Source of the DNA: Spiro-02 sp034114085
GTDB taxonomy: Bacteria > Spirochaetota > Spirochaetia > Sphaerochaetales > Sphaerochaetaceae
Reading direction: 5' to 3'
Length of the DNA stretch: 64,000 bases
Assembly: GCA_034114085.1 (NCBI GenBank)
Contig: JAXEWB010000049.1
Location: 62,001 to 126,000 of the forward strand
The notes below the pieces were generated by a model. It saw only the letters and a list, made by a program, of their open reading frames with translations. It had not been told where the DNA came from and made no database searches. Positions 35,010 to 43,612 of the stretch are shown in pieces (within the stretch, counting starts at the first letter, position 1; every line of letters begins with the position of its first letter). The position numbers and the translations under genes are program-made.

Positions 35010-35192
35010 TTTCGTCCGCGGCCCGGTGCTGGAGGATGGGCGTATCACCAGGTAAAAGGGTTCTCCGCGTTGCCGCCGGCGTTATGCCGTGTATATAAGA
35101 AACCGCCGGGCTTCCGTCTGTGGCAGGACGTCCGAGCTCCGGCGGATTCATCTATGAAGCGGGTGTATGCCGTTTGTAAAAACTCACTCCGG

Positions 35193-35966
35193 CTACCAAC
35201 TGACCGAGAAGGTCAGAGGATTCGCCAGAAGCAGGAAATCGATCAACGGGAAGCTATATTCGAAGGTGGTGGAATCGATAATCCTGCCGTTGGTCTGGCT
35301 CTTGATTGCCGACGGAGTTTTGAACCGTAGGGTGATCAACGAGTTCTGAATGGCGGGAGGGCCGTCTTCGCTCAGGATGTAGCTCATCATCTCCAAATAG
35401 TTTTCTTCAGTTTCCCCGACATTGTACACAGGTCCCCAGACTTCAAAATTCGGATCGGCGAGGAACGGGATGATTTTCGTCAATTGGTCGTAGTTGTCCA
35501 TGGACAGGTTCAAGCGCAAGGTGGTGTTCCCTCCGTTTTGCGCGACTGTCAGGACGGTTTGCTCTGCGCCCCCGCCGAGATCGCGGAACAATTGCTGAAG
35601 GTTCTTGAATGTGAAATCAATCTCATATGCGCTATTTTCGGAGGTCGGGATTTTTCTGTATGTAACGTCCGTCGTATTGTCCGCGTTTGACAGGTTGTTC
35701 GCGAAGTCCTTCACCGCCGCGTCTGTGATGGTTTCATCGGAATTGGACGGCATGAACGCCGACATGTCTTCAAGCACTTCGGAGAAGAAGTCCATGATTA
35801 CGAGATCCGTACGGGAGGTTCCTCCCGTCGTACTGTTGAGTCCGAGATCTTCGGTTACGACGCACCCGCTGAGCAGCAGGCCGCATGCCAACGCGCAGAC
35901 TGAGAATATCGTGCAAAGAAAGCCTGCTCGATATGTTCTGGTTTCAGTGAATTCCTTGAAGCTCAT
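35193..35966 (-). CDS. Lipoprotein of unknown function
   Basis: This 257-residue protein has a lipoprotein signal with the lipobox LLSGC (Cys near residue 35). The mature part is rich in Asn, Thr and Asp. It contains TVLTVAQNGGNTTLRLNLSM and DNYDQLTKIIPFLADPNFEV, looks mostly beta or mixed, and ends in a hydrophobic strand-like segment. I do not recognise the family. AAGGA stands about nine bases before the ATG. The gene is monocistronic between ychF and the radical SAM gene. Confidence 0.7.
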   Translation of the reverse strand: MSFKEFTETRTYRAGFLCTIFSVCALACGLLLSGCVVTEDLGLNSTTGGTSRTDLVIMDFFSEVLEDMSAFMPSNSDETITDAAVKDFANNLSNADNTTDVTYRKIPTSENSAYEIDFTFKNLQQLFRDLGGGAEQTVLTVAQNGGNTTLRLNLSMDNYDQLTKIIPFLADPNFEVWGPVYNVGETEENYLEMMSYILSEDGPPAIQNSLITLRFKTPSAIKSQTNGRIIDSTTFEYSFPLIDFLLLANPLTFSVSW

Positions 35967-36563
35967 CGATATGATCCTTTTTGATACTGTACTGTAGCCG
36001 ATAACGGAGTATGGACACAATATAACAACAGTCGCCGAGAATAACTATAGCAAGATAATAACGATTTTGTGTTTTTTCCCCGGCGAACGCAAAGCGTTTT
36101 ACCCGTTTTCCTCTATCGTTGGTTCAGAACACTGGTTTGATGATGTTGAAAGTCCCTGTCTGCCGCCGCGCCCTTCCTGAGGCCCTCCTTCTGTCGGAAT
36201 GGGACTTTCTGTGACATCACGAAGTGCTTCTGGTTGTATCCCTTGCCTGGGGATCAGGGAATACTTCCTCGTCTGTCGCAGTGTCGTCCTTGCAGAGGTC
36301 CTTCATCGCTTTATGGGCTTCCGCATCTTCCCTCTGTCCGTAATTTCCATCGGTTGTGATGAGGAAGTATGTTTTACCCCATCCGGTCATTATGAGGTGC
36401 TTCCGTCCACTCGTATTGCCCTTGCCATTTGGGCTGAGCATTAATGCCGCCGCTGACATCGCCCGAGTACCGCTGACGCCGCTACGGTGATACCAGCCGT
36501 TTAGGCGGTCGTGGTGAGAAAAAGTGGGAATGCTTGGATAATAAGCGAAAGACGGAAGGATCG
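35967..36563. other. Intergenic region without a recognised gene
   Basis: About 600 bp. The first 80 bp are AT-rich and probably hold the lipoprotein promoter. The rest contains small open frames on both strands without family likeness or ribosome binding sites. The segment 36440-36490 is low-complexity (GCCGCTGACATCGCC-type words), resembling intergenic sequence at about 21850. Confidence 0.45.
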
Positions 36564-38222
36564 TCAGCCCTCGTCTGCGGGCAAGAAGAACAGTTCCCCG
36601 GCATCATCCTGGTAGATGGTGAGATCCACGCCTCCTCTCAGCCGCTTTTTCTTTGAAACGAACTTTTCCAAGGACATGGTGTCCAACGCGGCCAAGTCGT
36701 CGGGATTGTAATCCAAGTGGACGATAGGGGATTCGCAAGTGTCGTGAAGGAAGCATATCCCCTGATGAAGTTCCATATAGCTTCGCAGGGCGGGATATAG
36801 GTCTTGCTTGCCCGTCTTGCGGTACACTACGCGGAGGAACTCCTCCTGGAGCATGTAGATGTCCGCTTCGTCAGGGTTGCAGCCTGACTTGCGTTGGAAA
36901 TCGAGCCAGCTTCCGAATACAGTGAGGAGATTCGACGGAGTTATGTCCAAGCCATCGCAGGCGGTATGAATCCACATGCAGGCTTGGCCTTTCGTGTAGA
37001 ACAGGTCGCAAGCCTGTTTGAGCCGCAAGGCCTTTTCCAGATCGTCCGCGGGGAAAGTAGGAGTGGAGGTGACGAGGTAAGGACTTGTCGGCTGATGCTG
37101 GATGCCGAGCGTTTCGGCCTGTTCCGCTATGCGGGTACCGGGGAGCAACGCCAGCTGGAAGATATCTATGTTGCTTGGCATCAAGGAGATTGCATAGTCG
37201 ACGCTTTTGGCGAACAGTGCGAAGGTGTCTCCGGGAAGACCGATGATCAAGTCGAGGCCGAACGCGATGCCCCGTTCGTTGAGCAGGCCGATTTTCGTTG
37301 CGAAGACTTCTGGGTCGAACCGTCGGTTGATGCGACCTAGTATTTCCTTATGGGCACTCTGCAAGCCGATTTGCAGAGAACAATAGATGCTGGCGAACAA
37401 GTCCGCGAGTTCTTCATCGAGCAGTTCCGCCCGGAGTTCAAAGGTGAAATGCATGTCCTGCGGGGCGTTGTTAGCCAGAAGCGTCAGGATTTGTACGGTG
37501 CGGTTCTTGTCCATGTTGAACGTCGGGTCAAGGACGAAGACATTCTTGACATCATGCTGGACCAGATAGTCAAGCTCCTGCTGGATTCTGTCGATGGGAT
37601 AGCTTCGTACAGTCCGTTCCCCCTTCGACTCGAAGCAGAACGCGCAATGGAACGGGCATCCTCTGGTCATCTCCCAGAGTACGCCCTGCCAAGGGTGTCC
37701 GGAAAGGTCAGCCGCACCACAGAGGAACGGGGAGGACAGCGCCGCGAGGTTTTCCGGATGGGCCGGTACCGCATGCCGGATTTCTTTTGTAATGATTCCA
37801 GGCCCTTGTAGCGAGTCGCGCTGGAGAAGCTGCCGAAGCGAACGCACGACGGTTTCTTCTCCTTCGCCGAGGACCATGAAGGTATAGGAGTCGTTCCACA
37901 TGGCGGCGCCGTTGGCGGTTACTTCCGTACCGCCTGCGAAAATGACTGTAGTGGGGGACTGTTCGTGCAGCGTCTGTACGAAGGCGTCGAACCAGGGTCT
38001 GTTCCACAGGTATATCGAACAGCCCACGATATCGGGCTTTCGTTGTACGCAGTCCATGGCCGTCCGTGCGGGGTCGTCGTCGAGTATATAGGTATATAGT
38101 TCACAATCGCACTGCGTGGAAAGGATCGGATCGGTCATGACCGCGGCCTTGATACATAAGGCTCCCATCGGAAACGCCAGGGTCGAATCCTCGATGGCGC
38201 AGGCTATCAGGTTGATATTCAT
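36564..38222 (-). CDS. B12-binding-domain radical SAM protein (DUF4080 type)
   Basis: An N-terminal cobalamin-binding-like domain (about residues 1-150, MNINLIACAIEDSTLAFPMG with VIFAGGTEVTANG) precedes a radical SAM domain with the cluster motif RGCPFHCAFCFESKG. LDPTFNMDKNRT, ELRAELLDEELADLF and LIIGLPGD follow. The C-terminal 150 residues match the style of DUF4080 proteins (COG1032 family). The classic DXHXXG cobalamin motif is not evident. Substrate unknown. The ATG begins six bases after TACACT, so the mRNA is probably leaderless. Total 552 residues. Confidence 0.85.
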   Translation of the reverse strand: MNINLIACAIEDSTLAFPMGALCIKAAVMTDPILSTQCDCELYTYILDDDPARTAMDCVQRKPDIVGCSIYLWNRPWFDAFVQTLHEQSPTTVIFAGGTEVTANGAAMWNDSYTFMVLGEGEETVVRSLRQLLQRDSLQGPGIITKEIRHAVPAHPENLAALSSPFLCGAADLSGHPWQGVLWEMTRGCPFHCAFCFESKGERTVRSYPIDRIQQELDYLVQHDVKNVFVLDPTFNMDKNRTVQILTLLANNAPQDMHFTFELRAELLDEELADLFASIYCSLQIGLQSAHKEILGRINRRFDPEVFATKIGLLNERGIAFGLDLIIGLPGDTFALFAKSVDYAISLMPSNIDIFQLALLPGTRIAEQAETLGIQHQPTSPYLVTSTPTFPADDLEKALRLKQACDLFYTKGQACMWIHTACDGLDITPSNLLTVFGSWLDFQRKSGCNPDEADIYMLQEEFLRVVYRKTGKQDLYPALRSYMELHQGICFLHDTCESPIVHLDYNPDDLAALDTMSLEKFVSKKKRLRGGVDLTIYQDDAGELFFLPADEG

Positions 38223-38228
38223 GGGGGG

Positions 38229-38257
38229 AGTGTAGCTTGTTTTCGATGCAGAAACAA
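38229..38257 (-). promoter_or_regulatory. Promoter of the radical SAM gene, predicted leaderless
   Basis: On the minus strand TTGTTT (38252-38257), 17 nt and TACACT (38229-38234) end six bases before the ATG. The six bases are all C, so no ribosome binding site can exist. Confidence 0.5.
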
Positions 38258-38406
38258 CCGATACGGGAAAAAGGTGGAAAAGGTCGTAATCTTCGTTTTT
38301 TTGTTGGAAATCGAGATAAAAGGCAAGGCATTTGCCGTTTGTGTAATTACTTCGTACTTTATATGAGGGAAAGTTCAAAATATGAATATATTGGGGAGAT
38401 TGTGAT

Positions 38407-40356
38407 ATGAAGTACGCATATACTATGTCCGGCTTTTTGGCTGTACTATGCCTCGTGCTTGCCCTCACCGGCTGCGACCCGTTGGGGCCTGCGGACCAGA
38501 AAGCGCTTGAACTGGAGCTGTCCGCTCCGAACATCACGTTCAATGGAGCTTCCGCGGCGATGGCCCAAGTCGAATGGCAGCCGGTGTATGGGGCCTCCAG
38601 CTATCAGATTGCGGTACGGAAAACGGTTGCGGGCGGCGAACCCGTCCTGGTTTCATCTACCAATAGAACCGTAGATCAATTGGTGGCGGGCAATTCATTT
38701 GCCAACGGGTATTTTTCCTATATCATCAAACAGCTTGAAGGAAAAACATCATATGAGGTAGTGATTGTCGCGCAACGGGATTCCATTAAATCCGCTCCGA
38801 GCAATGCTGTGGCTTTCACGACGAAAGACCCATATGAATCCGCGCCGGACATCAAGCCCGACGCCTACGTTCAGGAAGTGACGGCGAATGCCGTCACAGT
38901 CGCTTGGCGGACGATACCCGGTATCACAAAATATGTTCTGACGCTTTTTCCGCAGGTGGCTTCTGTGGTTCCCCCTGTCCGGCAGGTGGCGACGAGTTCG
39001 GGCGATTCCAGTACATATACTTTCTCCGGTCTGGATGAAAACCTGAATTACATAATTTGGATTCAAGCCGCCGTCGAGAAGTCGGACGGCCAGCTTGATA
39101 CGAGTCTGGTGCATACGCAACTGGATATAATCCGGGATACAGGTGGGGTCGTGGTAGATAGTTCGCTGCCCGTACCAGAACTCGTGTCAGGTTCCATCAT
39201 CGCCAAAGCACAATCGATATCAATGACGGTGAAACCCAATTCCGCGGGTATTTCGACTGATGCGAACTATGTGGTGCTGTTGCGCAAGGATTCCTTGAAT
39301 GGGGATTTCTCCGCGGTAGCATGGAGCGAACCGCCTGCGGGAGACGGTAATGTCACGCTTGTCGATGAGCATGGTGTCGTGCCGGGAACTCTGTACTATT
39401 ATGCGGTGTGCAACATGAAAGCGTCCATCTCCAGTGGCGCTCCCATCGTTGAAAAGCGTTCAAAGCTTTCCGGGACGATCCAGATAGCGAGCGCATTGAA
39501 ACTCACCACGACCAGTACGCCGAACAGCGTCACGTTGTCTTGGCCGGATATGGGCGATGACATCAAATACACGATTACCGCAACCGATGCGGAGGGACTG
39601 ACGAAACAATTGTCCGCCGACGACCTTTCCGTCGTGAACGGTATCGCCTCCTTGACCTATGGCGGCGACAACGCCCCCTTGGTTTCCCGGAGCGAGTATA
39701 CGTTTGCCGTTGTCGCCGTTACTCCCGCGAACGTGCGGTTTTCCGGCGATACGAAAGCGACGACAGGAAGCTGGGCGGGGGAATATCGTTGGGCGAACCC
39801 CAAGGACACCACCGGCAACAGGGCGAATTTCTCAGTGACCGTTGAAACCGTCCCCGCGTCATCGGGTTCTGGTTATTCTTACTATATACGGGTGAATCCC
39901 AAGGATGCGGCCTATGTAGCTGGCGGCGATTATCGGATTCTGCCGTTGATTGATCCCGCCGTGGATACAAACGTACCCGACGGCTATATACCGTATGGCT
40001 CCAATACGACGCCGTATGAAAAAGCCTACATCTGGAATAATCAGAAGTGGAATACGGCGGGGATTTCCCCCGATTCATGGAAAATCAAGACATCGCCTTC
40101 CGGCAACGACATGAAGAAGAACATCTATACGACGTTGGTCAATACAAAGGCCATGGGCATGACGTTGGAGACGACGACCACCTTCCAGTTCCGCATGTAT
40201 GGCGGCAAGCCCCAGCTCCTGTTCACGAACAAAGGGACTGGCAGCGGTGCCTTCTTCGTAAACATGGGGTTGTATCAGAATCCTGACCCGAATGCCGCTG
40301 CGGGGGAAAACAGCTACACCTTTGCGTTGATTCAGGTACAGGAGGGGGTGCAATGA
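38407..40356 (+). CDS. Fibronectin type III-like surface lipoprotein
   Basis: This 649-residue lipoprotein (lipobox LTGC, Cys23) has several Fn3-like beta domains at about residues 40-137, 145-235, 250-355 and 360-450. The repeat marks are WQPVYGASSYQIAVRK, VAWRTIPGITKYVLTLF and LSWPDMGDDIKYTITATD. The C-terminal 190 residues form a different domain starting WAGEYRWANPKD and ending near FFVNMGLYQNPD. A related domain ends the protein at 42390-43370. GGAG lies eight bases before the ATG. The next gene, an outer-membrane barrel, starts inside its stop codon, so the two products probably act together at the outer membrane. Confidence 0.75.
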   Translation: MKYAYTMSGFLAVLCLVLALTGCDPLGPADQKALELELSAPNITFNGASAAMAQVEWQPVYGASSYQIAVRKTVAGGEPVLVSSTNRTVDQLVAGNSFANGYFSYIIKQLEGKTSYEVVIVAQRDSIKSAPSNAVAFTTKDPYESAPDIKPDAYVQEVTANAVTVAWRTIPGITKYVLTLFPQVASVVPPVRQVATSSGDSSTYTFSGLDENLNYIIWIQAAVEKSDGQLDTSLVHTQLDIIRDTGGVVVDSSLPVPELVSGSIIAKAQSISMTVKPNSAGISTDANYVVLLRKDSLNGDFSAVAWSEPPAGDGNVTLVDEHGVVPGTLYYYAVCNMKASISSGAPIVEKRSKLSGTIQIASALKLTTTSTPNSVTLSWPDMGDDIKYTITATDAEGLTKQLSADDLSVVNGIASLTYGGDNAPLVSRSEYTFAVVAVTPANVRFSGDTKATTGSWAGEYRWANPKDTTGNRANFSVTVETVPASSGSGYSYYIRVNPKDAAYVAGGDYRILPLIDPAVDTNVPDGYIPYGSNTTPYEKAYIWNNQKWNTAGISPDSWKIKTSPSGNDMKKNIYTTLVNTKAMGMTLETTTTFQFRMYGGKPQLLFTNKGTGSGAFFVNMGLYQNPDPNAAAGENSYTFALIQVQEGVQ

Positions 40357-41771
40357 TGAAAAAATACAAACTCATAATGAGCTGTACCGTATTCTGCCTG
40401 GTGGCGTCCTTGCCGGTGGTCCTGTCCGCCGAAGCCCGTTGGACGCCGACATATTCCATCTCAGGTACTTCCGCCGAATTCGTCGCTCAAGGCGGTGCGT
40501 CGGCGGCGAACGCCGAGGGGTATCTTGCCTTTTATACCAACCCCGCGGGGTTGGTTTTGAAGGATGAGGTAATCAACTATTCTCTGGACACTTGGTTCAC
40601 CAGCGATACCTCCACGTTGGGATTGCTTGCGTCTCCTGCCTCGGAAGTAGAGGCGCTGGCACGACGGATTGCTGAAACGGTTTCGTCCATGTCCTTGTCG
40701 GAAGCGAAGGAGTTCTGGGGAAACAATCAGGCGTTGATGTCCAGATTATATGAGCTTGATGCCAGTTTTCCCACTATTACCGCTGGTGAAGCTATCAACG
40801 ACTATACGGTATATGAAATCGAGCAATACTTTCAGAACCGTTTTACGCAAAGTGACTATGGGGCGGCTCGATGGGGGCAGGCCGTTGTCGCCTTTGCGAA
40901 CCAATCAAATTTCTTTGAATCCATCGTTTCAGACCCCCGCCAGTGGTTCGGAGGCAATTTCAAACTCGGGCTTTCAATGGGAACGAGCCGGATCAACGGC
41001 GGGTTCGGCTGGGCGTTCGGCTTTGCCGCGGAATATCGGACCGGCGGGTCGCTGTTGGGCAAGCAGGGCGGCAAGCTGGACATTTCCTTCTCGTTTCCGC
41101 TGGGCTACGCATTCCAAGTCTCCCCGCAAATTTCGCTGGGGGTGGGGCTACGGGCGGAGATACGCATCAATACCGCCATACCTGATTCAAATTTCCTCAA
41201 CGCCAGGTTTCAGAACGATGTGTTGTCGTTGTTCAGCGAGCCGTTCAATTTCGGGGCTGGGTTCGGGTTGGATTTCGGCATGAACTATCAGCCGGCCGAA
41301 GCTCTCCGTTTCGCGCTGGTGGTGCGGAATCTGCCGGCGTTGCAACATTATGTCTACACCCCTCTGGCCGACCTCGCTGGCCTTGCTTCCGGCAAATGGC
41401 CTGAGTTCGTCGATGACCCGAACATCTATTTCGTACCTACTGATATCGCTATCGGGGGGATGTATCGTTTCACCGGTGTCGGCGGGTATGCGTATACGCT
41501 GAACCTCGAGGTGAGCGACGTACTGTCGCAGTTCATCTGGAACCAGCATTATCCAACGAGAAAATTCGTCGTCGATGATGTATTCAAGGTCGGTCTTGAC
41601 ATTGAATTGAACGAGACGGTGCGTCTGATGCTGGGATATGCCAATCAATTCCTTTCTTTTGGGGTGATGGGGAATACTTCCGCAGGTCGGTATTGTGCGT
41701 CGGTATCGGCCCGAATCCTCCGTTTCGAGGCAGGGCCTTCGATTGGTGTGAATTTCAGGATGGCGTTCTGA
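40353..41771 (+). CDS. FadL/UPF0164-like outer-membrane beta-barrel protein
   Basis: This 472-residue protein has a signal peptide (about 1-25, ending VVLSAEA). The mature N-terminus SAEFVAQGGASAANAEGYLA, then FYTNPAGL, is the pattern of the FadL/PorV/UPF0164 barrels found in treponemes. Alternating strands follow (FKLGLSMGTSRINGGFGWAF, LDISFSFPLGYAF, SLGVGLRAEIRI, RFALVVRNLP), and the end reads GPSIGVNFRMAF with a terminal Phe as outer-membrane barrels have. It is translationally coupled to the Fn3 lipoprotein gene (ATGATG behind AGGAGG). Transport of hydrophobic molecules is the family role. The ligand here is unknown. Confidence 0.78.
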   Translation: MMKKYKLIMSCTVFCLVASLPVVLSAEARWTPTYSISGTSAEFVAQGGASAANAEGYLAFYTNPAGLVLKDEVINYSLDTWFTSDTSTLGLLASPASEVEALARRIAETVSSMSLSEAKEFWGNNQALMSRLYELDASFPTITAGEAINDYTVYEIEQYFQNRFTQSDYGAARWGQAVVAFANQSNFFESIVSDPRQWFGGNFKLGLSMGTSRINGGFGWAFGFAAEYRTGGSLLGKQGGKLDISFSFPLGYAFQVSPQISLGVGLRAEIRINTAIPDSNFLNARFQNDVLSLFSEPFNFGAGFGLDFGMNYQPAEALRFALVVRNLPALQHYVYTPLADLAGLASGKWPEFVDDPNIYFVPTDIAIGGMYRFTGVGGYAYTLNLEVSDVLSQFIWNQHYPTRKFVVDDVFKVGLDIELNETVRLMLGYANQFLSFGVMGNTSAGRYCASVSARILRFEAGPSIGVNFRMAF

Positions 41772-41806
41772 TTTTTCTCGCACAAGATGGCGCTCCTTCC
41801 CGCTGG

Positions 41807-41844
41807 GGCCGTAGTTCGCACCTGTTTGCGTAGCTACGGCCTTT
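41807..41844 (+). terminator. Terminator after the barrel gene
   Basis: GGCCGTAG (41807-41814) and CTACGGCC (41834-41841) form a perfect 8-bp stem with an inner CGCA/TGCG pairing and a T-rich end (TTTCCC). It lies 36 bp after the stop. Confidence 0.65.
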
Positions 41845-42389
41845 CCCTGCAATGAGATAGGTCCGATACGGATTGTATGGAGGATGCGGGCGTGTCGGCG
41901 ACCTGGGCGGTATCTCAACGACATTGGCGATATAGGCGATTTGCCTAGAGCCTCAACGATACGCATGCCATGATATACGGCCATTCGACGGGTCAGATAT
42001 TGCTTTGGATTCCTGATCGTTGTGAAAAAGATATGTCGAACTATAATGGCACAGCAGGCGGATATGTTTTCGACTGCTTCTTTTGTTGGGCTATCCATAC
42101 ATATTCCGACATATCCCGACGGCCTTTAGCGGGGAAGACATTGGTTTCGGCAAATATTTCACGGAGGCGGTAGCAAAGCGGACATTTTATATTTTTTTGT
42201 CTGTTATTGAACAATTTTTTTTCGGCATGTATATTTACCTTGTACATGTGTCTGCCCATACTGCTTGGTGCGCCATGCAAGGACATGGCGTTGTATCACG
42301 GATGGCTGGTTCTCGTCCATACTGGGATGAGGGATTGTCATTCCGGTTGATATAGTGGTATTACGACACGTCGGGGGATTTTGTAGAGA
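41845..42389. other. Intergenic region without a recognised gene
   Basis: About 545 bp. 41890-41960 repeats words like GGCGATATAGGCGATTTGCC. The rest has open frames on both strands without family likeness. The last 200 bp are AT-rich and probably hold the promoter of the next gene. Confidence 0.4.
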
Positions 42390-43370
42390 ATGGAACGCCG
42401 AAGAATTGCAATGCCAGAATATGACCGCTTGATCGTGGTCATGCTTGCCTTCGCGCAAAAAGCTGGCTTGGCGCTTCTCTCCGCATCAGGCGGATTTCCT
42501 GGAATTGTCTTTCTTACCGTCCTTTTTCTTGGAATTCTTCCAGTGTATTGCGCCTCGCTTGACCTCAGACTGGCGGGAGAGCCGCTTCCCAATCAGATCC
42601 GCCTAGCATGGAATCCTGTGGAAAATGCCGTCTGGTATGATTTTTATGAAGGTCCCGCCGGTTCGGAGAATTTTCTGGTACGGTTGGAAGCCTCGCAACT
42701 GCGATCTGCCCCGGATGGATACCTGTCGTGGATATCAGGTGGGAACGAACAACCGTTGTATGCGGAAACTTCCTATCGTATTGTCGCCGCCGCCCGGAAC
42801 GCGGACGGGCGGACGCTCGCTTCCGCGGTTCTCGATACGACGACCGCAGGATGGGGCGGGACATATCAGTGGCGGAATCCCACCGACGACGACAACGACG
42901 GACGGGTAAGGGATATTACGCTGGTTGCGAAGCGGGGGCCGGATATTCCGGGCATTCCCGTCTACTATGAGATATACGGTAATTTCCTTTCAAGCGGCGT
43001 CAAGGAACTTCAGAAGGTATTTCCGCTGTTTCCGTTGGATTCGTCAAGTTTTGATTGGGTGTCCTACAAGGACGGCTCCAAGGAGGCGACCGCATATCGG
43101 CTCAATGCGGAGAAATTCAATAAAACGAACATGAAGCCCAAGTCCTGGAAAGTGCAGTCCATCCAGGTTGGGGCGGGGCAGTACGTGACGAAGATATTGA
43201 CGAAGGCGCTTGGGTTTGAAGTGGCGACGGTCAGTACCTATACGTTCCGGCTTGATGAAAACGACAACAGGGAAATCTGCTTCCTGAACCAGGGAAGCGG
43301 CATGGCGTCTATTGGACTGTTCGCGAATCCCGAAGAAAGCGGTGCTCCGTTCGTACTATCGGAAATGTAG
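42390..43370 (+). CDS. Exported protein with Fn3-like part and shared C-terminal domain
   Basis: This protein of up to 326 residues starts with a long hydrophilic stretch before a hydrophobic export signal at about residues 38-54 (ending LPVYCAS), so the true start may be the ATG at 42411 or later. Residues about 55-150 look like one Fn3 domain (RLAWNPVENAVWYDFYEG, YAETSYRIVAAARNADG). From about residue 152 it is clearly related to the C-terminus of the protein at 38407-40356: W-G-x-Y-x-W-x-NP-x-D, a Pro-x-SWK segment, and a final NQGSG..SIGLFANP block. It is a paralogue of that surface lipoprotein's end. Confidence 0.65.
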   Translation: MERRRIAMPEYDRLIVVMLAFAQKAGLALLSASGGFPGIVFLTVLFLGILPVYCASLDLRLAGEPLPNQIRLAWNPVENAVWYDFYEGPAGSENFLVRLEASQLRSAPDGYLSWISGGNEQPLYAETSYRIVAAARNADGRTLASAVLDTTTAGWGGTYQWRNPTDDDNDGRVRDITLVAKRGPDIPGIPVYYEIYGNFLSSGVKELQKVFPLFPLDSSSFDWVSYKDGSKEATAYRLNAEKFNKTNMKPKSWKVQSIQVGAGQYVTKILTKALGFEVATVSTYTFRLDENDNREICFLNQGSGMASIGLFANPEESGAPFVLSEM

Positions 43371-43612
43371 CCCATTTGACTTTTTTTCTTTTTTTCTCGA
43401 TATAATAATAGTCTATCGAGGCGTTCGCACTGCCTTGTCTTCGCACCGCCTGTTGGAAAAATACCTTGGATGTGCAAGTTGACAAAAAGAAGTACCGCCC
43501 GTATAACTTGTAGACCGAGACCCCTGACCGAGTAGGGGCGGTTCTTCGTGTGTACAGCTTTTCGCTTTTGCGATGTTCAAAGCGGCCTGCATGCGGAGGT
43601 ATGGAGAATCGC

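Noticed and set aside
36199..36459. Pair of overlapping small frames between the lipoprotein and radical SAM genes
   Set aside because: They mirror each other on opposite strands with no start signals. Neither is supported.
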